Below are positions 45,325 through 52,116 of a stretch of DNA of 64,000 nt, one piece after another. Position 1 is the stretch's first letter; every line of letters starts with the position of its first letter. Source of the DNA: Candidatus Nanoarchaeia archaeon (GTDB taxonomy: Archaea; Nanobdellota; Nanobdellia; Woesearchaeales; WJIZ01). The position numbers were made by a program, and so were the translations under genes. The DNA lies in NCBI GenBank assembly GCA_028279765.1, contig JANQND010000009.1:1-64000 (forward strand), written 5' to 3'. The notes under the pieces are model-generated. The model saw only the letters and a program-made list of their open reading frames with translations, ran no database searches and was not told the origin of the DNA.

Positions 45325-45420
45325 ATTCCCATATATTCCTGAGATTGACTCATAGTATTCCCAATTTTATTTATTTTATCCTCTAATATATATTCCCAAA
45401 ATAGTCTTATAATATTCCCA
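45325..45420. repeat. cluster of four ATTCCCA motifs upstream of the 45.5 kb regulator
   Basis: ATTCCCA at 45325-45331, 45357-45363, 45392-45398 and 45414-45420, followed by the variant GTCCCA at 45426-45431, which is the left arm of the operator palindrome. The spacing (about 32, 35 and 22 bp) suggests regularly placed protein sites. Confidence 0.4.
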
Positions 45421-45422
45421 TT

Positions 45423-45462
45423 ATAGTCCCAAAAATCAATAGATTTAAATATTTGGGACTAT
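45423..45462. promoter_or_regulatory. operator palindrome around the TATA box of the 45.5 kb gene
   Basis: ATAGTCCCAAA (45423-45433) is the exact complement of TTTGGGACTAT (45452-45462); pairing extends to 14 bp with one mismatch. The stretch between the arms, with TTTAAATATT at about 45444-45453, is the likely TATA box, and the ATG at 45473 is at the leaderless start position. A protein bound here would block transcription; the product of the gene itself is the natural candidate. Confidence 0.55.
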
Positions 45463-45472
45463 CAAAACTGCT

Positions 45473-46273
45473 ATGGTCTTCTTTAGCAAAAAAGCAAAGC
45501 AGCTAAATCAAAAGATTAATGCCATGCACCAGTCAATCCGCGACTCCTTCTCCAAAGTGAGGGGTGATATGGACGCAACGCACGCCTGGCTTAACCATTA
45601 TCACCAGCAAGGACAGTATCTGGAGTCCCAAATCCAGGCACTACATCAGCATCATACCTCTCAATCTCAGACAAGTGAGTACTCAACACAATCCATGCAG
45701 CATACTCTCGCAGAACATACCCGCATGATAAAGGAGCTCACAGGCGTGAGTACCAAACTTGCTCAGGATCTTGTTAATCTCCATACCAGTCACAATTTTT
45801 CGTCAAGGGATGAAGTTAATTTCCATATTGAAAAAATATCTATAGAAGTGCAGCGAATTGATCAGAAAATTCAGGAATTGTCTCACATGAAGGCATCCAT
45901 TGAAGCAGTGAAGAACCAGCTCAATGTGCACATCACCTCCACTCCTGATTACTCTTCCGTCGAGAACAGAATCAACCAAATCCAGGAGAAGCTCAATCAG
46001 CTTGTTCTCAAGAAATCTCCCAAGCAAAAACTCATCCAGAAAGTAGTGAAGAAGAATCATGAATACGTGCGTATCATGGTCCTTAATTATATCCGAAAAT
46101 ACGAAAAAATCTCCGCTTATCAGTTGCGCGAGATTGTCGTGGAAGAACAAAATCTGACTTCTAAGAGCACCTTTTATCGCATCCTTGAAGAAATCGAGCA
46201 GTCAGGCGAAGTAACTACAGTAAAACAAGGAAAAGAAAAGCATTATTTAGCTAACATCAAGAGGACTGCTTAG
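45473..46273 (+). CDS. coiled-coil protein with C-terminal winged-helix domain
   Basis: 266 residues. About 1-180 is long coiled coil, rich in Gln, His and Glu (YHQQGQYLESQIQALHQHHTSQS, SIEAVKNQLNV, RINQIQEKLNQL). A basic stretch (KKSPKQKLIQKVVKKNHEYV) leads to a winged helix at about 200-262: VLNYIRKYEKISAYQLREIVVEEQNLTSKSTFYRILEEIEQSGEVTTVKQGKEKHYL. Coiled coil for oligomerisation plus DNA-binding end suggests a multivalent regulator or nucleoid protein. The operator and ATTCCCA cluster just upstream fit autoregulation. The following gene has the same general design. Confidence 0.65.
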   Translation: MVFFSKKAKQLNQKINAMHQSIRDSFSKVRGDMDATHAWLNHYHQQGQYLESQIQALHQHHTSQSQTSEYSTQSMQHTLAEHTRMIKELTGVSTKLAQDLVNLHTSHNFSSRDEVNFHIEKISIEVQRIDQKIQELSHMKASIEAVKNQLNVHITSTPDYSSVENRINQIQEKLNQLVLKKSPKQKLIQKVVKKNHEYVRIMVLNYIRKYEKISAYQLREIVVEEQNLTSKSTFYRILEEIEQSGEVTTVKQGKEKHYLANIKRTA

Positions 46274-46348
46274 CCCTCCATATTGGTATACTTTTTCTTG
46301 ATATTTTTAATTTTTATCGACGATGATTCGGGAAATATCCAAAAGAAA

Positions 46349-46362
46349 AGGTTTTTAAACCT
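46349..46362. promoter_or_regulatory. palindromic TATA region of the 46.4 kb gene
   Basis: AGGTTT and AAACCT (46349-46354 and 46357-46362) are perfect arms with TT between; the centre TTTTTAAA is the TATA box, about 30 bases before the ATG at 46392. This may double as a regulator site. Confidence 0.4.
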
Positions 46363-46391
46363 GCCAATTCCAAAAATGAAAGTTGGGGACA

Positions 46392-46913
46392 ATGGAAGAA
46401 CAGAATCACAGTGATATTCGATTTGCAGTCAAGATGCTCTTCGATGAAATCAAGGAAGAGCTTGACGAGCATCTCATTTCGATCAATCATAACACGAATG
46501 AAATTTCTTCAAATTACGAATACTTATGCGAGTTGGATTTCAAAATCAACAAGCTCTCGGAGCGCATTGACAACTTGCAGCTCTTCCTCGAAAAAAATGC
46601 TGGCTTTACCGTGGAAAAGAAGCCGAAATATGACCCAAAACCGCTGTCAAACAATGAGCAGGATGTGTTCCTGGTTCTCTACACTCTCGAGGAAAAAAAG
46701 GGAGCGGTATCTTACAATGAGATTTCCCGCAGAACAGGTTTGTCAGAAGATCTGATCTCGAGCTATATCACCAGAATGATTGAAAAAAACGTCCCAATCA
46801 TTAAACGTTATGTCAATAACCAGCCACTTTTGCGTCTGGATCCACAATTTAAGCGGCTGCAGGCAAAAGAGAATATTCTGCGCCTAAATCAGCGCACCAT
46901 TGCATCATACTAG
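46392..46913 (+). CDS. winged-helix protein with N-terminal helical segment
   Basis: 173 residues from the ATG at 46392 (GGGGAC ahead); a TTG nine bases earlier is less likely. Helical N-terminal half (DIRFAVKMLFDEIKEELDEHLISINHNTNEISSNYEYLCELDFKINKLSERIDNLQLFLEKN), then a winged-helix (about 87-150): KPLSNNEQDVFLVLYTLEEKKGAVSYNEISRRTGLSEDLISSYITRMIEKNVPIIKRYVNN. Similar layout to the gene before it, so the two are probably distant paralogues that form a regulatory pair. The targets are unknown. Confidence 0.65.
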   Translation: MEEQNHSDIRFAVKMLFDEIKEELDEHLISINHNTNEISSNYEYLCELDFKINKLSERIDNLQLFLEKNAGFTVEKKPKYDPKPLSNNEQDVFLVLYTLEEKKGAVSYNEISRRTGLSEDLISSYITRMIEKNVPIIKRYVNNQPLLRLDPQFKRLQAKENILRLNQRTIASY

Positions 46914-46927
46914 CTGCGATTTTGTTC

Positions 46928-46936
46928 TTTTTTTTT
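46928..46936 (+). terminator. T-run terminator
   Basis: Nine consecutive T 15 bases after the stop of the 46.4 kb gene. Confidence 0.45.
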
Positions 46937-47004
46937 GTACAAAAAGATATTAACCTCTGATTTTTGATTATAGTTTTTAGTCAAAAATTCCCTAACTGCT
47001 GTGA

Positions 47005-47540
47005 TTACAGGGAATCTGCAGGAGATTGAACACCTTTCAGCCTTTTTATTCGAAATTTCTTGTATCTTTCAAGGCAAGTGCTCCAGTTTGGTCCACGTCG
47101 GAAAATGAATAGTGGTAAGTCTTCTCCTGGAAGGCCAGTGGAACTTATCGATAAGACCCACAGAACCGTATCTTCAATTTCAAGAAATTCAATCACTTTG
47201 TGTGTGCTACATGAACAGCATTCCACGACGATAGTCTCTTTAGATTCATTAGTTGCAAAGGCATCAGCTCTTCTTCCCTGAAATGGTCTTTCGAAAAATA
47301 TCTCTTGAAATCCTCTATTTTCAAGTTCACTTGCTGCGATAAGCTTGTAGTAAGATTGAGGGCCTGGGACTGATTCCAGTTCTTTTCTGCTGAATTCTGA
47401 GTTGGGTATAAATTTAACGTCGTAAACGATACTTTTTCCTCAATGAAAAATGCCACAATTTCAGCAGATTGAGGATCTGAGTATCGAGAATCTCCTTGCT
47501 CAAAAACGTCTTCGACAAACTGAACTATTTCCTTATTCAT
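47005..47540 (-). pseudogene. frameshifted nuclease-like gene downstream of the integrase
   Basis: Two minus-strand frames cover one protein. The first runs from the ATG at 47540 (overlapping the integrase end) through DPQSAEIVAFFIEEK; the second continues SIVYDVKFIPN ... SYYKLIAASELENRGFQEIF ... GRRADAFATNESKETIVVEC ... to a stop at 47005-47007. They join if one A is added in the A5 run at 47433-47437 (minus strand GGAAAAAG), giving a product of about 178 residues. The segment with R-x-D then V-V-E-C is reminiscent of a PD-(D/E)XK nuclease core, with Cys in place of the usual Lys. Either a broken gene, an assembly error in the homopolymer, or programmed -1 slippage. The first half's out-of-frame tail is not protein-like. 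Confidence 0.6.
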
Positions 47541-48195
47541 CTCGTTCCCTCTCAGATGAAAAGGAAGTCAGTTTTGCGTTTCCTTTTTCTGCAGGTTTCT
47601 TCTGGAACTGAGCAGTAAGTTTCTCATCATAAAGTTGCTGAGTATCGTCGACGGAAGGTACACCATACATCTGAAGCGTAGTTCTGGCATCTGCATGGCC
47701 AACCATCTTTTGAACCATGTTAAACGGGATTCCTTCTGCAAGGCTAAGCCTAGAGAAGCTATGTCGGAAAATATGCGGATTAAGGTTTTTGACTTTAGGA
47801 TTAGGATTGCTGATACCTGCGCGAGCAGCACAATTTGCAACGATCCTGTTGACTTGGCTTAGGGATAAGGGGTTTGCGCTTCTTTTGTTACTTTGTATCA
47901 GGAAACCTTGTTTTCTGCCGTCTAAGTAGAATCTGATGGTTTGGAGGGTATCCTCATCAATAGGGACTGTTCTCGACTTAGGATCTTTGGGGTTTCCTCC
48001 TTTTCCTTTGGCTATAAAAAGCCGTTTTCGTTCATAATCTACATCGCGAATTCGCAGGTGAACCAGCTCAAATCTACGCATCCCTGTTCTTGCAAGAATC
48101 TTCAGCACAACACTTTCTTTGAGATTTTTGGCAGATGCGATGATGCGATTGATTTCATTCCAATTCAGGTAGTGCTCATTGAATTTCTTTGCCAT
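47533..48195 (-). CDS. tyrosine recombinase/integrase (catalytic domain only)
   Basis: 220 residues from the ATG at 48195. All catalytic residues are present: Arg40 in ARTGMR, the lysine strand near KGKGG, H-x-x-R at 141-144 (HIFRHSF), GH at 166-167 and Tyr177 (QMYG). The N-terminal SAM-like DNA-binding domain is short or absent, as in small archaeal Xer-like integrases. The nuclease-like gene follows with an 8-bp overlap. No tRNA gene is seen nearby that would be the target. Could be the recombinase of a decayed mobile element or a resident XerA; the unusual neighbour favours the first. Confidence 0.85.
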   Translation of the reverse strand: MAKKFNEHYLNWNEINRIIASAKNLKESVVLKILARTGMRRFELVHLRIRDVDYERKRLFIAKGKGGNPKDPKSRTVPIDEDTLQTIRFYLDGRKQGFLIQSNKRSANPLSLSQVNRIVANCAARAGISNPNPKVKNLNPHIFRHSFSRLSLAEGIPFNMVQKMVGHADARTTLQMYGVPSVDDTQQLYDEKLTAQFQKKPAEKGNAKLTSFSSERERDE

Positions 48196-48450
48196 GGTTT
48201 TTCCATACAAAAAAAGCAATACTTGGTTTTAAATGTTGCGTTTTTGGGAAAAATAGGCAGAAAAATGCAACAAAAGTAGGAAAAGTGTTGCGTTTTAAAG
48301 GTATTTAGTTGAGAAACGCAGCATTTCCTCAAAAAAGCCTTAGGTAAATTGAGCAAATCTAGTGTTGCCTTTGTTTTGCCTCAAACATCAAAAAATTAAT
48401 AAACTTTGAAAATCTTGAAATAGCACTTTTTACTATTCCGGGGTGGAAAA

Positions 48451-48864
48451 ATGATAAAGTGGTCAAAGCTTATTGGAGCGGGTATTGCCGTATCGGTTAT
48501 TCGCTATGTGTTCTCATCGACGATAGGGTATCAAACGCAGGGCCTGTATGACCCGATTTCCGGGCTTTGGAGGGCTATGATGACTCCAGCCTGGGTTCAG
48601 AACGTCATTTTAGCGCACGTGATTATCGCATTTTTAACAGTTTTTGCCTATGCCTTGGTACACACAGGCCTTGGAAAAAAGGCCGAAATCGGCAAAAAAG
48701 GGGCCAAATTTGCGATGGTAGTATGGATTCTCAGTGATATCCCCGGATCCCTTTTGACTTTCGTGTTCATGCCTGTTTCTTTCACTCTGGTGATGGTGTG
48801 GATAGCATCTGGTCTGGTGCTCAGCCTGATCAACGGGCAGGTTATAGCCAGAATATACAAATAA
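48451..48864 (+). CDS. four-helix membrane protein
   Basis: 137 residues with GGGGTGG before the ATG. Four hydrophobic stretches (about 6-24, 48-68, 84-106, 109-130) with short loops (GYQTQGLYDPISGLWR, HTGLGKKAEIGKKGAKF). No signal for a known transporter. Similar small four-helix proteins of unknown function are common. Single gene; the next gene is convergent. Confidence 0.55.
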   Translation: MIKWSKLIGAGIAVSVIRYVFSSTIGYQTQGLYDPISGLWRAMMTPAWVQNVILAHVIIAFLTVFAYALVHTGLGKKAEIGKKGAKFAMVVWILSDIPGSLLTFVFMPVSFTLVMVWIASGLVLSLINGQVIARIYK

Positions 48865-48885
48865 TTTAATTTTTGATTATATTTT

Positions 48886-49320
48886 TTAATTTTTTTCATT
48901 AATTCTCTTGATAAGCATTTCTGCATCTTCAAACACGCGAAAGAGAAAAACCTTGCTTTTCTTCATCTCTTTAGCCTGTTTGCGCTGCAAGGTGGAAGGG
49001 TTGCTAATGCCCATTTTAACGATCGCAAAGTAGCTTTTTTCCCCATCCAAACAAAAGAAATCTAAAGCGATTTTATCCATTTTTTTGAGCTCTTTTTGCT
49101 GAGTTTTTTTTAAATAATCGGTATGTATTTGATCTAAAATTGAGAAATGGCGATTAATTTTTGTAGTGATTATTCCTTTTTCCTTACAATGCTTTTTGAA
49201 GATCATCTCCGCATAAAACCCCCTATGTTTAGACGATAAAATAGAATAATCGTTCTTTCTGATCCAGTCCTGGTAGGTTGGTTCAATGATCTTTTTAACA
49301 ATTTTCGATCGCATAGCCAA
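48886..49320 (-). CDS. PD-(D/E)XK-like nuclease, possibly inactive
   Basis: 144 residues. It starts with a basic helical part (MAMRSKIVKKIIEP) and contains GFYAEMIFKKHCKEKGI, LDFFCLDGEKSYFAIVKMGISNPSTLQRKQAKEMKKSKVFLFRVFEDAE. In the Hjc/VRR-like fold the order is E...D-x(8-12)-(E)-x-K...Q; here the Asp and the Lys are present but the Glu before Lys is replaced (AIVK), so cleavage activity is doubtful. It lies beside the integrase/nuclease-like pair. The assignment is tentative. Confidence 0.4.
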   Translation of the reverse strand: MAMRSKIVKKIIEPTYQDWIRKNDYSILSSKHRGFYAEMIFKKHCKEKGIITTKINRHFSILDQIHTDYLKKTQQKELKKMDKIALDFFCLDGEKSYFAIVKMGISNPSTLQRKQAKEMKKSKVFLFRVFEDAEMLIKRINEKN

Positions 49321-49925
49321 AAAAAATTAATATCGATATTAATATTTAACTGTAGTTTAATATCTTTTTCGATAAATATATATTGTAGACTATATTTATT
49401 ATTTTTCAATATTGTTAATATTTCTAAAGGTTTTGATTCTTTGCCGCAAAAGTGAGCGTTAAGATATGGGTATTTGCATGGGTTGAAGCAGATTCCTTCA
49501 TGAACACTCACTTTTTGATACTTACTATATTGAAATTAAATAATTTTGATACTTCCAATTAATCCAATAGCTAGCAGAAAAGGGTAGTCGAAAGAAAGCG
49601 CTTGGCCCCCCTTATTTTAGGCAGAAATCCCCTTCTCCGGCAGGTTCAACTGCCACAGGCAGCAAAAGTGAGTACATGAGGGAGGGTCTATAATCAATAG
49701 GGCATGCATTATACAGGTCTCACTTTTTAACTCTGTTAGGCACCAGGTGTTGGCAGCAAAAAGTGCCCTTTTAAACCTCAATTTTGCAGTATTCTGGCGA
49801 TCTAAGCATTATGGAATGGTAATAGAGCTAATTTTCCTGCCAAAAAAACTCAAAAAGTGATAGTTGGACTTACTTTTCCTTAAAATCCAAATATATTTAT
49901 ACCTGAAAATCTAAAATTCAGTAAA
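49321..49925. other. gene-free region with repeated CTCACTTTT-type motifs
   Basis: About 600 bp with no gene I can support. The left third is AT-rich. Motif copies (CTCACTTTT or its complement AAAAGTGAG, with variants) lie near 49448, 49505, 49672, 49714, 49757, 49854 and 49870. A short hairpin GGCAG-6-CTGCC is at 49640-49655, and TTTTGATACTT occurs twice (about 49513 and 49545). The right end carries the TATA box of the KaiC gene. Confidence 0.5.
49890..49902 (+). promoter_or_regulatory. TATA box of the KaiC-like gene
   Basis: AATATATTTATAC, about 25-35 bases before the ATG at 49926, with no ribosome site: probably leaderless. Confidence 0.5.
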
Positions 49926-50741
49926 ATGGCAGAACAACTTATCGCATCACCCGGACAAATCAAAAGAATCCCCTTGGACATTGCAGGGCTTGATGAGAAT
50001 CTGGAGGGTGGAATTCCGCTCGGATCGACCATACTGGTTGCCGGCTCTGCAGGAACCATGAAATCTTCTGTGTGCTTCAACACAATCTACAACGAGGCAA
50101 GCAGGGGGAAAAATGTTCTCTATGTGACACTTGAGCAATCATATACTTCTCTTCTCAACCAGATGATTAATATGGGCTATGACTTTCAAAAAGTTGATGT
50201 AACGATCATAGGATCAGATCCTTCCATCATCAAGAAGAAAATAAGTGAGATCAACAAATCAAAAAGAGGCCATCTCATCCTCTCTGACCTTGGCTCCCTT
50301 CGAACGACACTGCGATCTAAAGCGAACCCCACAGAAGACTGGTGGAACATCATCTCTAAAATTGTGCAAACACTGGCAAAGGAAGCAAACGTCGAGATGG
50401 CAGTGCTTGATTCTCTTAATTCGCTTTACGTCCTCTCCGATTTCAAAAACCCACGCAACAAAATTTTTCATATTTACAGCTTTTTTAAGCAGCTGGACAT
50501 GACGACGCTTTTCATCTCAGAGATGCCCAAAGACGGGAGTAAATACGGTGAATATGAAATCGAGGATTTTCTTGCCGACGGCGTCATCAATATACAGCTT
50601 GTCGAGCGCAACAGAAAAGTCACCCGTGAGATTAATATTCCAAAAATGAGAGGAACCAATGTCAATGTTGATGTCTTCACATTGGAATATTCTAAGGGAG
50701 GGTTTAAGGCACTGTACGGAGGTAAGATGCCTCTCCTATAA
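49926..50741 (+). CDS. KaiC-like RecA-fold ATPase
   Basis: 271 residues, a single KaiC domain. Starts with IPLDIAGLDENLEGGIPLGSTILVAGSAGTMKSS: the KaiC lead-in and Walker A (39-48); the metal-side aspartate is in MAVLDSLNSLY, and a Glu pair follows Walker A in YVTLEQSY. The family is frequent in archaea as stand-alone ATPases regulating transcription or motility. It is followed 5 bp later by a 35-residue coiled-coil protein that is probably its partner. Confidence 0.85.
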   Translation: MAEQLIASPGQIKRIPLDIAGLDENLEGGIPLGSTILVAGSAGTMKSSVCFNTIYNEASRGKNVLYVTLEQSYTSLLNQMINMGYDFQKVDVTIIGSDPSIIKKKISEINKSKRGHLILSDLGSLRTTLRSKANPTEDWWNIISKIVQTLAKEANVEMAVLDSLNSLYVLSDFKNPRNKIFHIYSFFKQLDMTTLFISEMPKDGSKYGEYEIEDFLADGVINIQLVERNRKVTREINIPKMRGTNVNVDVFTLEYSKGGFKALYGGKMPLL

Positions 50742-50746
50742 TTATC

Positions 50747-50854
50747 ATGGCTATCGACGAACATGCATTTCATGAAGAAATGAAAGTCATTAAGAAAGAG
50801 CTAACTGACATTGCAAAAAGAGTAAATAAGATTGATGATGAGTTAGAGCATTAA
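50747..50854 (+). CDS. small helical protein paired with KaiC-like ATPase
   Basis: 35 residues: MAIDEHAFHEEMKVIKKELT then DIAKRVNKIDDELEH. A single amphipathic helix with heptad spacing, starting five bases after the KaiC stop. Its stop codon overlaps that of the convergent PAC2 gene (shared TTAA). The tight spacing suggests co-translation and a partner role. Confidence 0.55.
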   Translation: MAIDEHAFHEEMKVIKKELTDIAKRVNKIDDELEH

Positions 50855-51558
50855 CCTACATAACTCATTCTCTTTTGCTCGCTTAGTTCTGCTGTCTGCG
50901 TACTTTTCTTCATGAGTGTTTGCAGTTTTTGCTCAAATCCTTCTGCCTGCTTGAGAAGGGGATTATAGTCCACTTTCAGGCCAAGATATTTATCCAGTCC
51001 CTCGATAACCTTTGCCGCTGCTTTGCTATCAGGGAATGCAGAATGGGTCTCACAAAAGATACAGGATAAAGGGAATTTTTTTGACTTCACCAGAAGAGCG
51101 CCCGTAACACCGATAATGATTCCTTCCTTTAGGGGTTCGATACCTGCCCTCTTCATTTTTTCTAGTTTTCTTTTATCAGTTGAATACGCAAAGGTATGAA
51201 ATTCCTGGGGATTTTCTCCTGCAACTCCTTCCAAACTAATGATCTCTTTTGCCTGCAATTTTGTTGAAAGCTCTAATACGAAATCAGCGATCTTCCACTC
51301 TAAGCCCTGAGTCGGGCTTACGGCATGAACAATGACCAGATTATACTCCTTATTATAGAAAATTCCGAACGGATCAACCATCTGGTTTTTATGGACAGCA
51401 ACCATCGCAGGCATTTCCTCAAGGATAATCCTTCCAATCTGCTCAACTTTCAAATGGTCAATAAGAAATTCCAACGCAACCGAGCCAACAAATCCAAATC
51501 CCGGAAAGCCCTGGATAATGGTCGGGCTTTTTGGTTTTTTATGAAGAACAATTTGCAC
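50851..51558 (-). CDS. PAC2-family (proteasome assembly chaperone-like) protein
   Basis: 235 residues. The family start is clear: PTIIQGFPGFGFVGSVALEFLIDHL (G-F-P-G-x-G-x-V-G), followed by HKNQMVDPFGIFYNKEYNLVIVHA, 'SLEGVAGE', 'GVTGALL' and the C-terminal conserved CIFCETHSAFPDSKAAAKVIEGLDKYLGL. PAC2-type proteins bind proteasome subunits in eukaryotes; archaeal copies are common but their role is not proven. Ends in a short coiled tail. Lone gene, convergent with the KaiC unit. Confidence 0.9.
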   Translation of the reverse strand: MQIVLHKKPKSPTIIQGFPGFGFVGSVALEFLIDHLKVEQIGRIILEEMPAMVAVHKNQMVDPFGIFYNKEYNLVIVHAVSPTQGLEWKIADFVLELSTKLQAKEIISLEGVAGENPQEFHTFAYSTDKRKLEKMKRAGIEPLKEGIIIGVTGALLVKSKKFPLSCIFCETHSAFPDSKAAAKVIEGLDKYLGLKVDYNPLLKQAEGFEQKLQTLMKKSTQTAELSEQKRMSYVG

Positions 51559-51608
51559 ACTGACACCTCTTTTTTATTCTGAATCTTGACGTTTTTAAAC
51601 CTTTGTAA

Positions 51609-52073
51609 TTATGCAGCTTTTCTTCCTGCCATTTCCTGGGCTTCTTTTTTTTCTTTTTCGAGCTTTTCTTTTTCTTTGCGAATCTGGTCCAGCTTGATTG
51701 TTCCTTTTCTTTTTGTTTTACTCTTCTCTGATTTTACAAAACCTTTCAGACGTTTTGCTGTGCGATAGATATAATGCTCCTTACGAATGCCCTCTTTTTT
51801 ACCATTGATGATATCATCCACAATCTTTTCCATCTCCTGCATCTTCTCGAAACTCCCTCTGTTTCTCGCCGTATCTGACTGCAGTTTCCTTAGGATGCTG
51901 ATATCCAGCTTCTGCATTAGCGCTTCAAGGGCTTCCAATTCTGATACAATCTGCTCATCTGTTTCCACGCTCCCCGGCTGCGCAGAAAGAACCTTACCGT
52001 ACGCGTTTCGTAATCGCTCATACATTCGGTCTAATAATTCTCTTGGACTCAGTACCGTATCGACGCGTGCCAT
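51609..52073 (-). CDS. helical, lysine-rich protein
   Basis: 154 residues. Predicted helices throughout; a central LEALEALMQKLDISILRKLQSDTA and a coiled-coil, very charged C-terminal end (LDQIRKEKEKLEKEKKEAQEMAGRKAA). No motif recognised. It lies 44 bp after the stop of the 52.1 kb membrane protein on the same strand and may be the third gene of that operon. Confidence 0.5.
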   Translation of the reverse strand: MARVDTVLSPRELLDRMYERLRNAYGKVLSAQPGSVETDEQIVSELEALEALMQKLDISILRKLQSDTARNRGSFEKMQEMEKIVDDIINGKKEGIRKEHYIYRTAKRLKGFVKSEKSKTKRKGTIKLDQIRKEKEKLEKEKKEAQEMAGRKAA

Positions 52074-52116
52074 GGTGATTTTTTATGTTGTTGATATAAA
52101 AAGGTTGTGGAACAGG

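Larger units (their letters stand above)
44757..45472. other. gene-free T/C-rich region with short repeats
   Basis: About 715 bp without a believable gene. A 79-codon frame at 45103-45342 is only a Phe/Leu/Ser low-complexity translation of TC-rich DNA. The stretch carries CACTCACTTT at 44844, 44991 and 45075, the first two followed by (T)CCTCTATAA, and three copies of TCATTC near 45300. The 3' part holds the ATTCCCA cluster and operator palindrome of the 45.5 kb gene. This region may be a promoter or island boundary rather than a lost gene. Confidence 0.5.

Noticed and set aside
45103-45342. 79-codon open frame on the plus strand
   Set aside because: Phe/Leu/Ser-only translation of TC-rich repeats, no ribosome site, no protein-like pattern.
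42907-49750. Shared 13-mer GTTAGGCACCAGG at about 42908 and 49736 as attachment-site repeats
   Set aside because: Exact 13-mers are expected by chance many times in 64 kb, and one copy lies at a gene start.
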